A stretch of 58,857 bases of DNA from Flavonifractor sp. An92 (GTDB lineage: Bacteria > Bacillota > Clostridia > Oscillospirales > Oscillospiraceae), in assembly GCF_002159175.1 (NCBI RefSeq), contig NZ_NFGZ01000018.1, positions 1 through 58,857 of the forward strand, written 5' to 3'. Shown one piece after another: positions 7,765-15,435 of this stretch. Positions within the stretch are counted from its first letter, which is position 1; each line of letters opens with the position of its first letter. A program made the translations under genes and the position numbers. The notes beneath the pieces were generated by a model. That model had not been told where the DNA came from. It did no database searches and saw nothing but the letters and a program-made list of their open reading frames with translations.

Positions 7765-8114
7765 CTCGCCGCACGGGCCGCCTGCTCGGCGGGAGCACCG
7801 CTTTCTTTGCAAAGAAAGCGGTGAGAAAGAAAGCCCAGAGGGGGGATACCCCCCTCTGGACTCCCCCAAAGCGCATCCCGGCTTTCATTCCGCTGCGGCG
7901 GTGTTTCCAAGGCATGGCGTGGCCAATTCCGGGCTTTCCGCCTATCCGGAAAGCGTTGTACCCTGCCAATATGGGGCGGCCCCCGAAAAGGCCGCCCTTT
8001 TGGAGGGGAGTGGAGAGGGGAACGAGAAGTTCCCCTCTCCGCCTTTTCTTTCCCCGGTTTCTTTTCCGCGAAAAGAAATCGGGCCCCCGCTGGGTAAGCG
8101 GCCCGCCCGGCGAG
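7765..8114 (+). repeat. 350-bp dispersed hairpin-rich element, copy A
   Basis: First of four copies of a non-coding element. It runs from CTCGCC to GGCGAG, and the two ends are imperfect inverted repeats over about 45 bases. Inside are perfect hairpins at 7797-7822 (ACCGCTTTCTTTG stem), 7835-7859 (CCAGAGGGGGG stem), 7974-7997 (GGGCGGCC stem) and 8012-8040 (GGAGAGGGGAAC stem), plus an imperfect one near the right end (TTTCTTTTCC..AAAAGAAA). It fills the space between the convergent ends of ybaK and ileS, just after the ybaK terminator. Open frames cross it on both strands, but copies differ by 1-2 base indels, so it is not coding. It could be a MITE-like or REP-like mobile element or a structured RNA. 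Confidence 0.85.
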
Positions 8115-8148
8115 GGCGAATCCCCCGGGCTACCCAGGAAATACACGC

Positions 8149-8184
8149 AAAAAGAGAGGACGCCGTCTCCGGCATCCTCTCTTT
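8149..8184 (-). terminator. Terminator of ileS
   Basis: On the minus strand the stem AAAGAGAGGA..GCCG pairs with CGGC..TCCTCTCTTT, with a short GAGA loop, and runs into TTTTTG. It lies 13 bases beyond the ileS stop. Confidence 0.85.
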
Positions 8185-8196
8185 GGTGTTATAGGG

Positions 8197-10992
8197 TTAC
8201 TGCCCCACCACAGCGGCGCAGCGGTCGCACAGCTCGGCGTGGTGGCCCTCGGTACCAATGGAATCGCAGTGGTTCCAGCAGCGGGGGCACTTGGGCGCCT
8301 CGGACAGCTTCACGGCGATGGTGCAGGGGATGAGGGCATCCTCGTTCTTCTCCCCTTCCACCGCGTTGGTGGTGACGGTGACCTTGGACACGATGCACAG
8401 GCTGGCCAGGTCCACGCCCTCCAGGAAGGCGGCGTCCTCGGCGGACACAGACACGGTGACCTCGGTGTCCTGGGCCTTCTTGAACACGCCGGCGTTGCGG
8501 GCGTTCTCCAGAGCCTTGTTCACCGCGTCGCGCAGGGAGATAAGCTTCTCCCAGCGGGCCTTCGCGTCCTCGCCCAGGGCGTAGGCAGCGTTGTCGGAGG
8601 GCATGTCGTTCAGCAGGACGCTCTCGGCGTCCACGCCGGCGGCATGCTTCATGGCGTGCCAGATCTCGTCGGAGGTGAAGGCCAGGATGGGGGCGATGAG
8701 GCGGGTCATGCCATCCAGGATGTGGTACAGGGCGGTCTGGGCGGAGCGGCGCTCGGCCTCGGCGCCGCAGTACAGCCGGTCCTTGATGATGTCCAGATAG
8801 AAGTTGGACATGTCGATGACGCAGAAGTTGTACACGGCGCGGTACACCCCGTGGAACTCGTAGCGGTCATAGGCGGCGCGGACGTTCTTCACCAGCTCGT
8901 TGAGGGCGTGGAGGGCGTAGCGGTCCAGCTCCATCAGGTTCTCCAGGGCCACGGCGTCGGTGTCGGGGTTGAAGTCGCAGAGGTTGCCCAGCATGTAGCG
9001 GGCGGTGTTGCGGATCTTCAGGTAGGCCTGGGACAGCTGCTTCATGATGTCCTTGGAGATGCGCATGTCCTGGGTGTAGTCGGCGGAGGCCACCCACAGG
9101 CGCAGCATGTCGGCGCCGTAGTCCTTGATGACCTCATCGGGGGCCACAGCGTTGCCCAGGGACTTGTGCATGGCCTTGCCCTCGCCGTCCACGGTCCAGC
9201 CGTGGGTGGCGATCTGCTTGTAGGGTGCCACGCCGTTGACGGCGATGGAGGTCAGCATGGAGGACTGGAACCAGCCGCGGTACTGGTCGCCGCCCTCCAG
9301 ATAGAGGTCGGCGGGATACTTCAGGTAGGGACGCTCAGCGGCGACAGCGGCCCAGGTGGAGCCGGAGTCGAACCACACGTCCATGATGTCGGTCTCCTTG
9401 GTGAAGTGGGTCTTGCCGCACTTGGGGCACACGAAGCCCTGGGGCAGCAGGTCCTTGGCCTCACGGTCGAACCACACGTTGGAGCCGTGCTCCCGGAAGA
9501 GCTCAGCCACATGGGCGATGGTCTCGGGGGTCACGATATCGGCGCCGCAGTCCTCGCAGTAGAAGATGGGAATGGGCACGCCCCACACGCGCTGACGGGA
9601 GATGCACCAGTCGTTGCGCTCGGAGATCATGGAGATCATGCGCTCCTTGCCCCAGCCGGGATGCCACTGGATCTCGTCACAGGACTTGACGGCGGCGTCC
9701 TTGATGGCCTCCACGGAGCAGAACCACTGCTCGGTGGCGCGGTAGATGATGGGGTGCTTGCAGCGCCAGCAGTGGGGGTAGGAGTGGGTGATCTGCTCCT
9801 TTGCGACCAGGAAGCCCTCCTTCTCCAGGTCCTCCACCACCATGTCGTTGCCCTTGGCGTAGAACTGGCCGTTGTAGCGCTCGTCAGTCATGACGCCCTT
9901 GGCGTTGACGGGCACGGGCACGCCGATGTGGGTCAGGCCCGCCTTGTCGTACTGCTGGCAGATCTGGAAGTCCTCGGCGCCGAAGCCGGGGGCGGTGTGG
10001 ACGCAGCCGGAGCCGGCGTCCAGGGTAACGTGCTCGCCGTTGAGGATGACGCTCTCCCGGTCGAAGAGGGGGTGCTTGGCGGTCATCAGCTCGAACTCAG
10101 AACCCTTCAGCTCGGCCAGCACCTTGCAGGCCTCAAAGTCGATGTGGGCGGCCTTGCAGACGCTCTCGGCCAGGTCCTTGGCCAGGACGTACACGTCGCC
10201 GGAGGGCACCTGGAGGAGCACATAGTCGAAGTCGGCGTTCAGGCAGATGGCGAAGTTGCCGGGGATGGTCCAGGGGGTGGTGGTCCAGATCACGAAGTAG
10301 ACCTTGGAGAGGTCGGCGTACTGGCCCAGCTTGCCCTTGTCGTCCCGGACGGGGAATTTGACGAAGATGGTGGTACAGGGGTCGTCGGCGTACTCGATCT
10401 CGGCCTCGGCCAGAGCGGTCTGGTCGTGGGGGCACCAGTAGACCGGCTTCATGCCCTTGTAGATGAGGCCCTTCTCGGCCATCTTGCCAAAGACCTCGAT
10501 CTGCTTGGCCTCAAACTCGGGCAGCAGGGTGATATAGGGGTTGTCCCACTCGCCCAGGACGCCCAGGCGCTGGAACTGGCCGGTCATCTTGGCGATGTAG
10601 CTCTCGGCATACTCCCGGCACTTGGTGCGGAACTGAGCGGTGGTCATCTCCTCCCGCTTCACGTTCTTGTCCTTCAGGACGGCGGACTCGATGGGCAGGC
10701 CGTGGGTGTCCCAGCCGGGGACGTAGGGGGCGCAGAAGCCCGTCATGTTCTTCTCTTTGACGATGATGTCCTTGAGGATCTTATTGAGGGCGGTGCCGAT
10801 GTGGATGTTGCCGTTGGCGTAGGGAGGGCCGTCGTGCAGCACGAAGGTGGGCTTGCCCTCGTTGCGCTTGACCATCTTGTTGTACAGGTCGTGGTCGTAC
10901 ATCTCCTTGAGCATGTCCGGCTCACGCTTGGGCAGACCTGCCCGCATGGGGAAGTCGGTCTGGGGCAGGTGGACAGTCTGGTTGTAGTCCAT
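8197..10992 (-). CDS. ileS: Isoleucyl-tRNA synthetase
   Basis: This 931-residue class I aminoacyl-tRNA synthetase charges tRNA(Ile). It has the HIGH element in 'PPYANGNIHIGTALNK', a KMSKS-type loop 'GKAMHKSLGN', the large editing insertion between them ('LHDGP', 'WTTTPWTIPGN'), an anticodon-binding domain, and a C-terminal zinc knuckle with 'CPRCWNHC' and 'LCDRCAAV'. The start at 10992 is preferred over an in-frame TTG at 11005 because GGAGGAA overlaps that TTG and sits at proper distance from the ATG. It is the second gene of a T-box-controlled unit, 46 bases after the short SepF-like gene, so isoleucine shortage should raise its expression. Confidence 0.98.
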   Translation of the reverse strand: MDYNQTVHLPQTDFPMRAGLPKREPDMLKEMYDHDLYNKMVKRNEGKPTFVLHDGPPYANGNIHIGTALNKILKDIIVKEKNMTGFCAPYVPGWDTHGLPIESAVLKDKNVKREEMTTAQFRTKCREYAESYIAKMTGQFQRLGVLGEWDNPYITLLPEFEAKQIEVFGKMAEKGLIYKGMKPVYWCPHDQTALAEAEIEYADDPCTTIFVKFPVRDDKGKLGQYADLSKVYFVIWTTTPWTIPGNFAICLNADFDYVLLQVPSGDVYVLAKDLAESVCKAAHIDFEACKVLAELKGSEFELMTAKHPLFDRESVILNGEHVTLDAGSGCVHTAPGFGAEDFQICQQYDKAGLTHIGVPVPVNAKGVMTDERYNGQFYAKGNDMVVEDLEKEGFLVAKEQITHSYPHCWRCKHPIIYRATEQWFCSVEAIKDAAVKSCDEIQWHPGWGKERMISMISERNDWCISRQRVWGVPIPIFYCEDCGADIVTPETIAHVAELFREHGSNVWFDREAKDLLPQGFVCPKCGKTHFTKETDIMDVWFDSGSTWAAVAAERPYLKYPADLYLEGGDQYRGWFQSSMLTSIAVNGVAPYKQIATHGWTVDGEGKAMHKSLGNAVAPDEVIKDYGADMLRLWVASADYTQDMRISKDIMKQLSQAYLKIRNTARYMLGNLCDFNPDTDAVALENLMELDRYALHALNELVKNVRAAYDRYEFHGVYRAVYNFCVIDMSNFYLDIIKDRLYCGAEAERRSAQTALYHILDGMTRLIAPILAFTSDEIWHAMKHAAGVDAESVLLNDMPSDNAAYALGEDAKARWEKLISLRDAVNKALENARNAGVFKKAQDTEVTVSVSAEDAAFLEGVDLASLCIVSKVTVTTNAVEGEKNEDALIPCTIAVKLSEAPKCPRCWNHCDSIGTEGHHAELCDRCAAVVGQ

Positions 10993-11038
10993 GGGTTGTT
11001 CCTCCAAACATAAGAATTGATGAATCTCAGGGGCCGGA

Positions 11039-11305
11039 TCAATCCTCCGGCGGGGTGATCAGAAAGTGGTCCATGGTGAGTCTGCGGATCCTCCCCCCGG
11101 CCAGAAAGACTGCGCCGCACAGGAAATCCACGATACGCCGGGAGATCTCGCTGGGCATGTCCTCCACGCTCAGCACAAAGGGCTCCTCCTTCCGCACCCA
11201 CTGGATCAGCTCCGGGGCGTCGGAAAAGCTCTCCGCCTGATACCGGGGCAGATCGGCCACATCCTCCAGGGTAAGGGGCTCCTCCCAGTCCAGATTCTCT
11301 TCCAT
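11039..11305 (-). CDS. Short SepF-like protein (second SepF domain protein)
   Basis: An 88-residue protein whose C-terminal half matches the SepF core: 'ISRRIVDFLCGAVFLAGG' followed by 'RIRR' and 'HFLITP' align with 'IARRLLDFLSGVAYANEG' and 'YIITP' of the full SepF encoded at 12472-12954. It lacks the N-terminal amphipathic membrane helix and the acidic linker. Full SepF bundles FtsZ and ties it to the membrane; a version without the anchor could modulate that ring, which is inference. The start at 11305 is set by AAAGGAG. It is the first gene after the isoleucine T-box leader and precedes ileS, an unexpected partner for a division-type protein. Confidence 0.8.
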   Translation of the reverse strand: MEENLDWEEPLTLEDVADLPRYQAESFSDAPELIQWVRKEEPFVLSVEDMPSEISRRIVDFLCGAVFLAGGRIRRLTMDHFLITPPED

Positions 11306-11324
11306 CGCGTCTCCTTTCGATACG

Positions 11325-11600
11325 AAAAAACGCCTTTGTCTCCTGTCAAACAAGAGACAAAGGCGCTTCTAGTCCTCTGCGGTACCACTCTTTTTGCCGC
11401 CGGGGGCGGCCACTCAGCCCGTGCAGACGCACGGAGGCGGGATAACGGCCGCTGCCCGTCCCCGCTTACTGTTTGGTTCAGCGGGCCGCTCCAAGGCGAT
11501 CTTCCCGCCGCGCTGCTCTCCGCCTTACACCAAACGGCGGCTCTCTGGGCAGCAAACGCGGCGCTACTGGTCCTCTTCTGCGCGTTTGGATATTGAAAAC
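11325..11600 (-). promoter_or_regulatory. T-box leader, isoleucine type
   Basis: Read on the minus strand this is a complete T-box. Stem I has an AGTA element, 'AGAGAGC' and 'GGTGTAAGG' motifs, and a specifier region 'GAAGATCGCC' then 'TTGGAGC' that presents ATC (Ile codon, + strand 11498-11500). Near the 3' end is the T-box bulge 'GAGTGGTACCGC' (11377-11391), then a terminator stem with GCGCCTTTGTCTC and GAGACAAAGGCG arms and TTTTTT (11325-11367). Uncharged tRNA(Ile) would stabilise the antiterminator and allow transcription of the SepF-like gene and ileS. The specifier assignment is by alignment to the usual T-box pattern. Confidence 0.93.
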
Positions 11601-11606
11601 GCTACT

Positions 11607-11635
11607 ATCTTATCCGTTTTCCCCGCTCCTGTCAA
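11607..11635 (-). promoter_or_regulatory. Promoter of the T-box / ileS unit
   Basis: Near-consensus sigma-A promoter on the minus strand: TTGACA, 17-base spacer, TAAGAT. It lies immediately after the divIVA stop codon and places the transcript start at about 11600, the 5' end of the T-box. Confidence 0.85.
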
Positions 11636-11641
11636 GGGGGC

Positions 11642-12409
11642 TCACTTGATTTCGTAGTCCCGGCCGAACTGGAGGTTGGAAAAGTCGATGCGCTTGGTGG
11701 GGGCGGTGTCGTCCTCCTCCTCCGCAGGCTCCTCGGCCTCCGGGCGCTCGATGGGCTGGCGGGAGGGGCGCTTGTGGCGCTCGCCCTCAGCGGGGTTCAT
11801 GTTCAGCTCCATGAGCTCGGCATAGAGCCCGCCGTCCGACTTGTCCTCCACCGGCACCTCGATGGTGATGGTGTCGGCGGTGAGATCGGGCTCCTCCGCC
11901 TTGGGGGCGGGCTGCTCCGGCTGGGCGGTCTGGACCGGCTCCTCCGCCGCCACGGGGGCGGTGAACTGGTCCAGGCTGCGGAGATAGTCCATCTCGTGCT
12001 GGTAGAGCTCCTTGAGCTTGGCCACATAGGCGGCCGTGGCCTTGCGGGCGGCCTCCAGCCGGCCCTCCTCGTTGGCCACCTCCTGGACGAGCTGGTTGCG
12101 GCGGGTGCGGACCTCGGCGTCCACCGTCTGGAGCATGGTGTTGCGCTTCTGCTCGGCCTCAGCCACCATCTCGTCGGCCATCCGCTGGGCGGTGAGCAGG
12201 GCCTTGCGCATGGCGTCCTCAGTGGAGCGGTACTCCTCCACCTTGTCCACCAGCACCTTCATCTTGCTCTTCAGGACAGCGTTTTCCTTATAGAGCGCGG
12301 TATAATCCTCGGTGAGCAAATCCAGGAATTCGTCCACCATGGCCATATTGTAGCCGCCGAAGGACGCCTTGGCAAAGGCGTGCTCGGAGACTTCCTGAGG
12401 AGTCATCAT
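11642..12409 (-). CDS. divIVA: DivIVA-family cell division protein
   Basis: This 255-residue coiled-coil protein senses membrane curvature at poles and division sites. The N-terminal lipid-binding domain shows the family pattern 'FAKASFGGYNMAMVDEFLDLL' in shortened form at residues 12-32 (F..GY..VD.FL). A long coiled coil spans about residues 35-165, and an acidic Pro/Glu-rich tail follows. Two adjacent ATGs (12409 and 12406) are possible starts; the RBS is weak. It follows sepF in the order yggS-sepF-divIVA-ileS, a conserved Gram-positive division neighbourhood, but the ylmG and ylmH genes often found between are absent. No terminator separates it from the T-box promoter. Confidence 0.93.
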   Translation of the reverse strand: MMTPQEVSEHAFAKASFGGYNMAMVDEFLDLLTEDYTALYKENAVLKSKMKVLVDKVEEYRSTEDAMRKALLTAQRMADEMVAEAEQKRNTMLQTVDAEVRTRRNQLVQEVANEEGRLEAARKATAAYVAKLKELYQHEMDYLRSLDQFTAPVAAEEPVQTAQPEQPAPKAEEPDLTADTITIEVPVEDKSDGGLYAELMELNMNPAEGERHKRPSRQPIERPEAEEPAEEEDDTAPTKRIDFSNLQFGRDYEIK

Positions 12410-12471
12410 AAGTCAAAACCCCGTTTCTCTCCCGTGCGTTCCGCCCGGTCTTTTGTTTCAAACTGGAGCGC

Positions 12472-12954
12472 TTAGAAGTAGAGCCCGTTGTTCTCCAGTT
12501 CGTCGATGAGATCCCCCAAGATATCCACGTTGTAGGGGGTGATGATGTAGGTGGAGATGGCCACCTTCTTGATCTTGCCCTCGTTGGCGTAGGCCACGCC
12601 GGAGAGGAAGTCCAGCAGGCGCCGGGCAATGTCCTTGTTGGTCTGCTCCAGGTTGAGCACCACGGTGCGCTTCTCCCGCAGGTGGTCGGCGATCTCGGCG
12701 GCGTTCTCGAAGCGGTCGGGCTTCACCAGCACCACCTGCAGCTGAGTGGTGGTGTGGATGTTGACCACCTTGTTGCTGCGGCGCTCCGGCTCCATGTTGA
12801 AGGAGGCGGGCTCCTTCTTGGCCGGGCTCTTGCGGTCGTTGTAGTCGTCGCGGCGGCTGCTGCGGCTGTCTTCGAAGTCGTCTTCGTAATCGTCCATATC
12901 CTCTTCGTCCTCATAAGGACGGGCCAGGCGCTTGAGTTCATCCATAAGTCCCAT
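12472..12954 (-). CDS. sepF: Cell division protein SepF
   Basis: A 160-residue FtsZ-binding membrane anchor. It has the N-terminal amphipathic helix 'MGLMDELKRL', an acidic, Arg/Asp-rich linker (about residues 15-65), and the SepF core (about 72-155) with 'RFENAAEIADHLREKRTVVL' and 'ARRLLDFLSGVAYA'. A good RBS (AGGAGG) precedes the ATG. It lies between yggS and divIVA, the expected context. A shorter homologue is encoded nearby at 11039-11305. Confidence 0.96.
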   Translation of the reverse strand: MGLMDELKRLARPYEDEEDMDDYEDDFEDSRSSRRDDYNDRKSPAKKEPASFNMEPERRSNKVVNIHTTTQLQVVLVKPDRFENAAEIADHLREKRTVVLNLEQTNKDIARRLLDFLSGVAYANEGKIKKVAISTYIITPYNVDILGDLIDELENNGLYF

Positions 12955-13009
12955 AAAAAACCGTTCCTCCTGATTTATTTCCGACGGGCCGCCGGCCCAG
13001 GGATACCGC

Positions 13010-13720
13010 TTAGTGAGGCGCTCCCATGGGCGGCCGGGGGCCGAAGAGCGCTGTACCCACCCGGACCAGCGTGGCGCCTTCCCGGACGGCGTCCATATAA
13101 TCGCCGCTCATACCCATGGAGAGAGAATCCATAGCAGAACTATTATCGTCCATTTTCCCCTTTATGTCAACAAAAAGCTGTTTCATCTCGGCAAAAAAGG
13201 GGCGATTCTCCCCCGGCGCATGGGCAGCGGGCGGGATGGCCATGAGCCCCCGCAGGCGCACATGCGGAAGCACAGCGGCCTTCTGGGCCAGGGCAAACAG
13301 GTCCTCGGGGGCCACGCCGCTCTTGCTTTCCTCGCCGCCCACGTTGACCTCCAGCAGGATATCCTGCACCACGCCGATCTTTTCCGCCTGGCGCTCAATG
13401 GCCTCCAGCAGGTGCTCCGACCCCACCGACTCGATGAGGTCCACCTTGCCCACCACGAACTTCACCTTGTTGGTCTGCAAATGGCCGATGAAGTGGAGGG
13501 CGGCGCCGGCATAGGCGTCGTCGCCCAGGTGGGCGGTCATCTCCTGCACCCGGTTCTCACCGCACACCGTGATGCCGGCGGCGATGGCTTCCCGGATGGT
13601 GTCCGAGGTCTGGACCTTCGTGGCCGCCACCAGGGTGATTTCTCCGGGGTCCCGGCCCACCTCACGGGCGGCCTGGGCGATGTTCTCCCGCACCTTCTGG
13701 ATGTTCTCTGCCAAAGACAT
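13010..13720 (-). CDS. yggS: YggS-family PLP homeostasis protein
   Basis: A 236-residue protein of the PLP-binding barrel family (YggS/YlmE/PROSC), which buffers pyridoxal phosphate and affects amino-acid balance. The PLP lysine is in 'LVAATKVQ', followed by 'ENRVQEM', 'HFIGHLQTNK', 'EVNVGGEESKSG' and the C-terminal 'LSMGMSGDY' phosphate-binding motif. The start at 13720 has GAGAGAGGTG upstream, better than the in-frame start 3 codons earlier. It is placed just before sepF, as ylmE is in Gram-positive division clusters. Confidence 0.95.
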   Translation of the reverse strand: MSLAENIQKVRENIAQAAREVGRDPGEITLVAATKVQTSDTIREAIAAGITVCGENRVQEMTAHLGDDAYAGAALHFIGHLQTNKVKFVVGKVDLIESVGSEHLLEAIERQAEKIGVVQDILLEVNVGGEESKSGVAPEDLFALAQKAAVLPHVRLRGLMAIPPAAHAPGENRPFFAEMKQLFVDIKGKMDDNSSAMDSLSMGMSGDYMDAVREGATLVRVGTALFGPRPPMGAPH

Positions 13721-13745
13721 GATACGCACCTCTCTCTGTCTGCTT

Positions 13746-15017
13746 CTAGTCTACGACCATACCGTCGAAGATCTCGTCGCCGGCGATGACCACCTGGTCC
13801 CCGGCGCGGAGGATGGTCTTGGCCGAGGAGGAATCCTCCACCGGCGCGACCACACAGTAGTCGTCCCGGCGGGCCAGGATCTCCACGGGCTTGAACTCAT
13901 ACTGCATGCCCACCACAGCGTAGACGCCCACGGTCTGCACGGTACTCTCGTTTCCGTCCTCATCGGTGACGGTCTGCTCCAGGGTGCGGATGGCGCCGCT
14001 GGGGACCCGCAGGCCCTCCTGGGAACTAAAGACCAGCTCCACCGTCTGGCGGCGCAGCAGGGTGGTCTCCGACAGGAAGCGGTCGGTGGAGAAGATCACC
14101 ACGCATTCGCCGTCCACCGGCGCGCCCACGCGCTCCACCTTCATGTCCACCTCGCCGGACCAGTCCCGGGAGAAGCGCACTTCCACACTCTTGCCCTCGG
14201 TGAGGCGGTTGGCCTCCTCCTCGGTGAGGACGCAGGCAAAGCGCCAGGTGGCGTCGGTGATGAGCTTGCCCACTGCGCCGCTCTGGGCGGTGACGGTCTG
14301 GGTGCCCACGGCCTTGAGCTGGGCGGGGGTCATGGCCTCCACCGCCTCCGGGGTGAGGATGGACTCATAGCCGTCCACCAGGCCAGAGAAGGTGCCCGGC
14401 TGGCTCACCGTCACCCGGGTGGTGTCCGCCCCCGCCTGGGTGGTGAGGGCGGAGATCTGGGCGTTGACGCTGTCCAGCTGGCTCTGCAGCGCGGCGGTGT
14501 CGCCGCCCTCATAGGCGCTGGAGCGCTGGTAGATGAGGCTGCGCAGCTCCAGGGTCTGGTCCTCCAGCCGGGTCAGGTCGCCGTTGGCGGCGGAGGAGCG
14601 CAGGTCCACGATGGCGTCGATGATGTCCTCGTTGAGCCGCGCGTTGTCGCTGACGGTATTGGTGGCGGTGAGGGCGTACTGAAGCTGTGTCCGCTCCTCC
14701 TCCAGGGTCTGGAGCTGGGCCTGACGCTGGGCGGCGTCGGCGCTGGAGTACAGCAGGGCCACGGTGGCGCCGCTGGCCACCTTCTCCCCCTCGTTGTAGA
14801 GCTGCTCCACCACGGCGGCGCCGCCGCCCTGGATGACCTGCTCCTCCCGCACCAGAAAGCCGGTGACCTCCATGGTCTCCTCCACCGTAGTGGCGTAACA
14901 GGTGGCCAGCGTGTAGGGATCGGTGAGCCCCTTCCAGACCGTGACTCCCAGATAGAGGAGCACCGCCCCGAAGAGCACCAGCATCATCACCCGGTTGAGA
15001 ACCTCGCCTTGCTTCAT
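13746..15017 (-). CDS. HlyD-like membrane-fusion / adaptor protein
   Basis: A 423-residue protein with one N-terminal membrane helix (about residues 8-26), a biotinyl-lipoyl-like half ('VTGFLVREEQVIQG', 'VASGATVALLYSS'), a long coiled-coil hairpin (about 80-200) and beta-rich C-terminal domains. This is the layout of HlyD/RND-type periplasmic adaptors, here in a Gram-positive context. The second ATG (15017) is used because GGAGG lies 7 bases upstream. No ABC or MFS transporter is adjacent; it sits between hfq and yggS in the division-gene run, 25 bases before yggS. Its partner is unknown; a role at the division site or in envelope assembly is only suggested by location. Confidence 0.75.
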   Translation of the reverse strand: MKQGEVLNRVMMLVLFGAVLLYLGVTVWKGLTDPYTLATCYATTVEETMEVTGFLVREEQVIQGGGAAVVEQLYNEGEKVASGATVALLYSSADAAQRQAQLQTLEEERTQLQYALTATNTVSDNARLNEDIIDAIVDLRSSAANGDLTRLEDQTLELRSLIYQRSSAYEGGDTAALQSQLDSVNAQISALTTQAGADTTRVTVSQPGTFSGLVDGYESILTPEAVEAMTPAQLKAVGTQTVTAQSGAVGKLITDATWRFACVLTEEEANRLTEGKSVEVRFSRDWSGEVDMKVERVGAPVDGECVVIFSTDRFLSETTLLRRQTVELVFSSQEGLRVPSGAIRTLEQTVTDEDGNESTVQTVGVYAVVGMQYEFKPVEILARRDDYCVVAPVEDSSSAKTILRAGDQVVIAGDEIFDGMVVD

Positions 15018-15062
15018 TCGCATTCCTCCGCCCGCCTGGGGCCTCCGCCGCCCCTCCACCGG

Positions 15063-15314
15063 CTAGCGCCCGGCGTCCTCCCCGGCGGAACGTCCGCTGT
15101 CCAGGGAGATGGCCCGCTCGGGCACGATGGTGGAGATGGCGTGCTTGTATATGACCTGCTGCTTGCTCTCGCTGTGTACCACCACCACGAAGGCGTCAAA
15201 GCCGGTGATCTGGCCCCGGATCTGGTATCCGTTCACCAGAAATACCGTCACATTGGCGCGGGTGCTCCGGGCGCGGAGCAGGAAGAGGTCCTGAAGGTTG
15301 TTGATCTTTTGCAT
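15063..15314 (-). CDS. hfq: RNA chaperone Hfq
   Basis: An 83-residue Sm-like RNA chaperone. The Sm1 motif is seen in 'NLQDLFLLRARSTRANVTVF' and the Sm2 motif in 'QQVIYKHAISTIVP', which matches the usual 'YKHAIST' of Hfq. A short charged tail follows. RBS AAAGGAG is upstream. It follows mutL by about 120 bases, which hold a small GC hairpin (15341-15360) without a T-run. In many bacteria hfq sits beside miaA; here miaA is about 40 kb away. Confidence 0.97.
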   Translation of the reverse strand: MQKINNLQDLFLLRARSTRANVTVFLVNGYQIRGQITGFDAFVVVVHSESKQQVIYKHAISTIVPERAISLDSGRSAGEDAGR

Positions 15315-15435
15315 AGAGCTGCACTCCTTTTCTTTCTAAGGCCGGCACGTGTCCGGCCCAGGGATGGCTCTATGCTAACCAATAATTTCCATTTATGCCC
15401 GTGAAATCGGTCGAGCCGGGGAAATTTTTTGCCCC

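Noticed and set aside
7740-8195. Open frames on both strands inside the 350-bp repeat copies, with similar translated words in each copy
   Set aside because: Similarity follows from conserved DNA. Copies differ by single-base indels and the frames have no RBS and join neighbouring genes at random.
8239-11013. Very long plus-strand open frame across ileS
   Set aside because: Mirror of the ileS codons, rich in Gly/Val/His/Leu without motifs; ileS on the other strand is certain.
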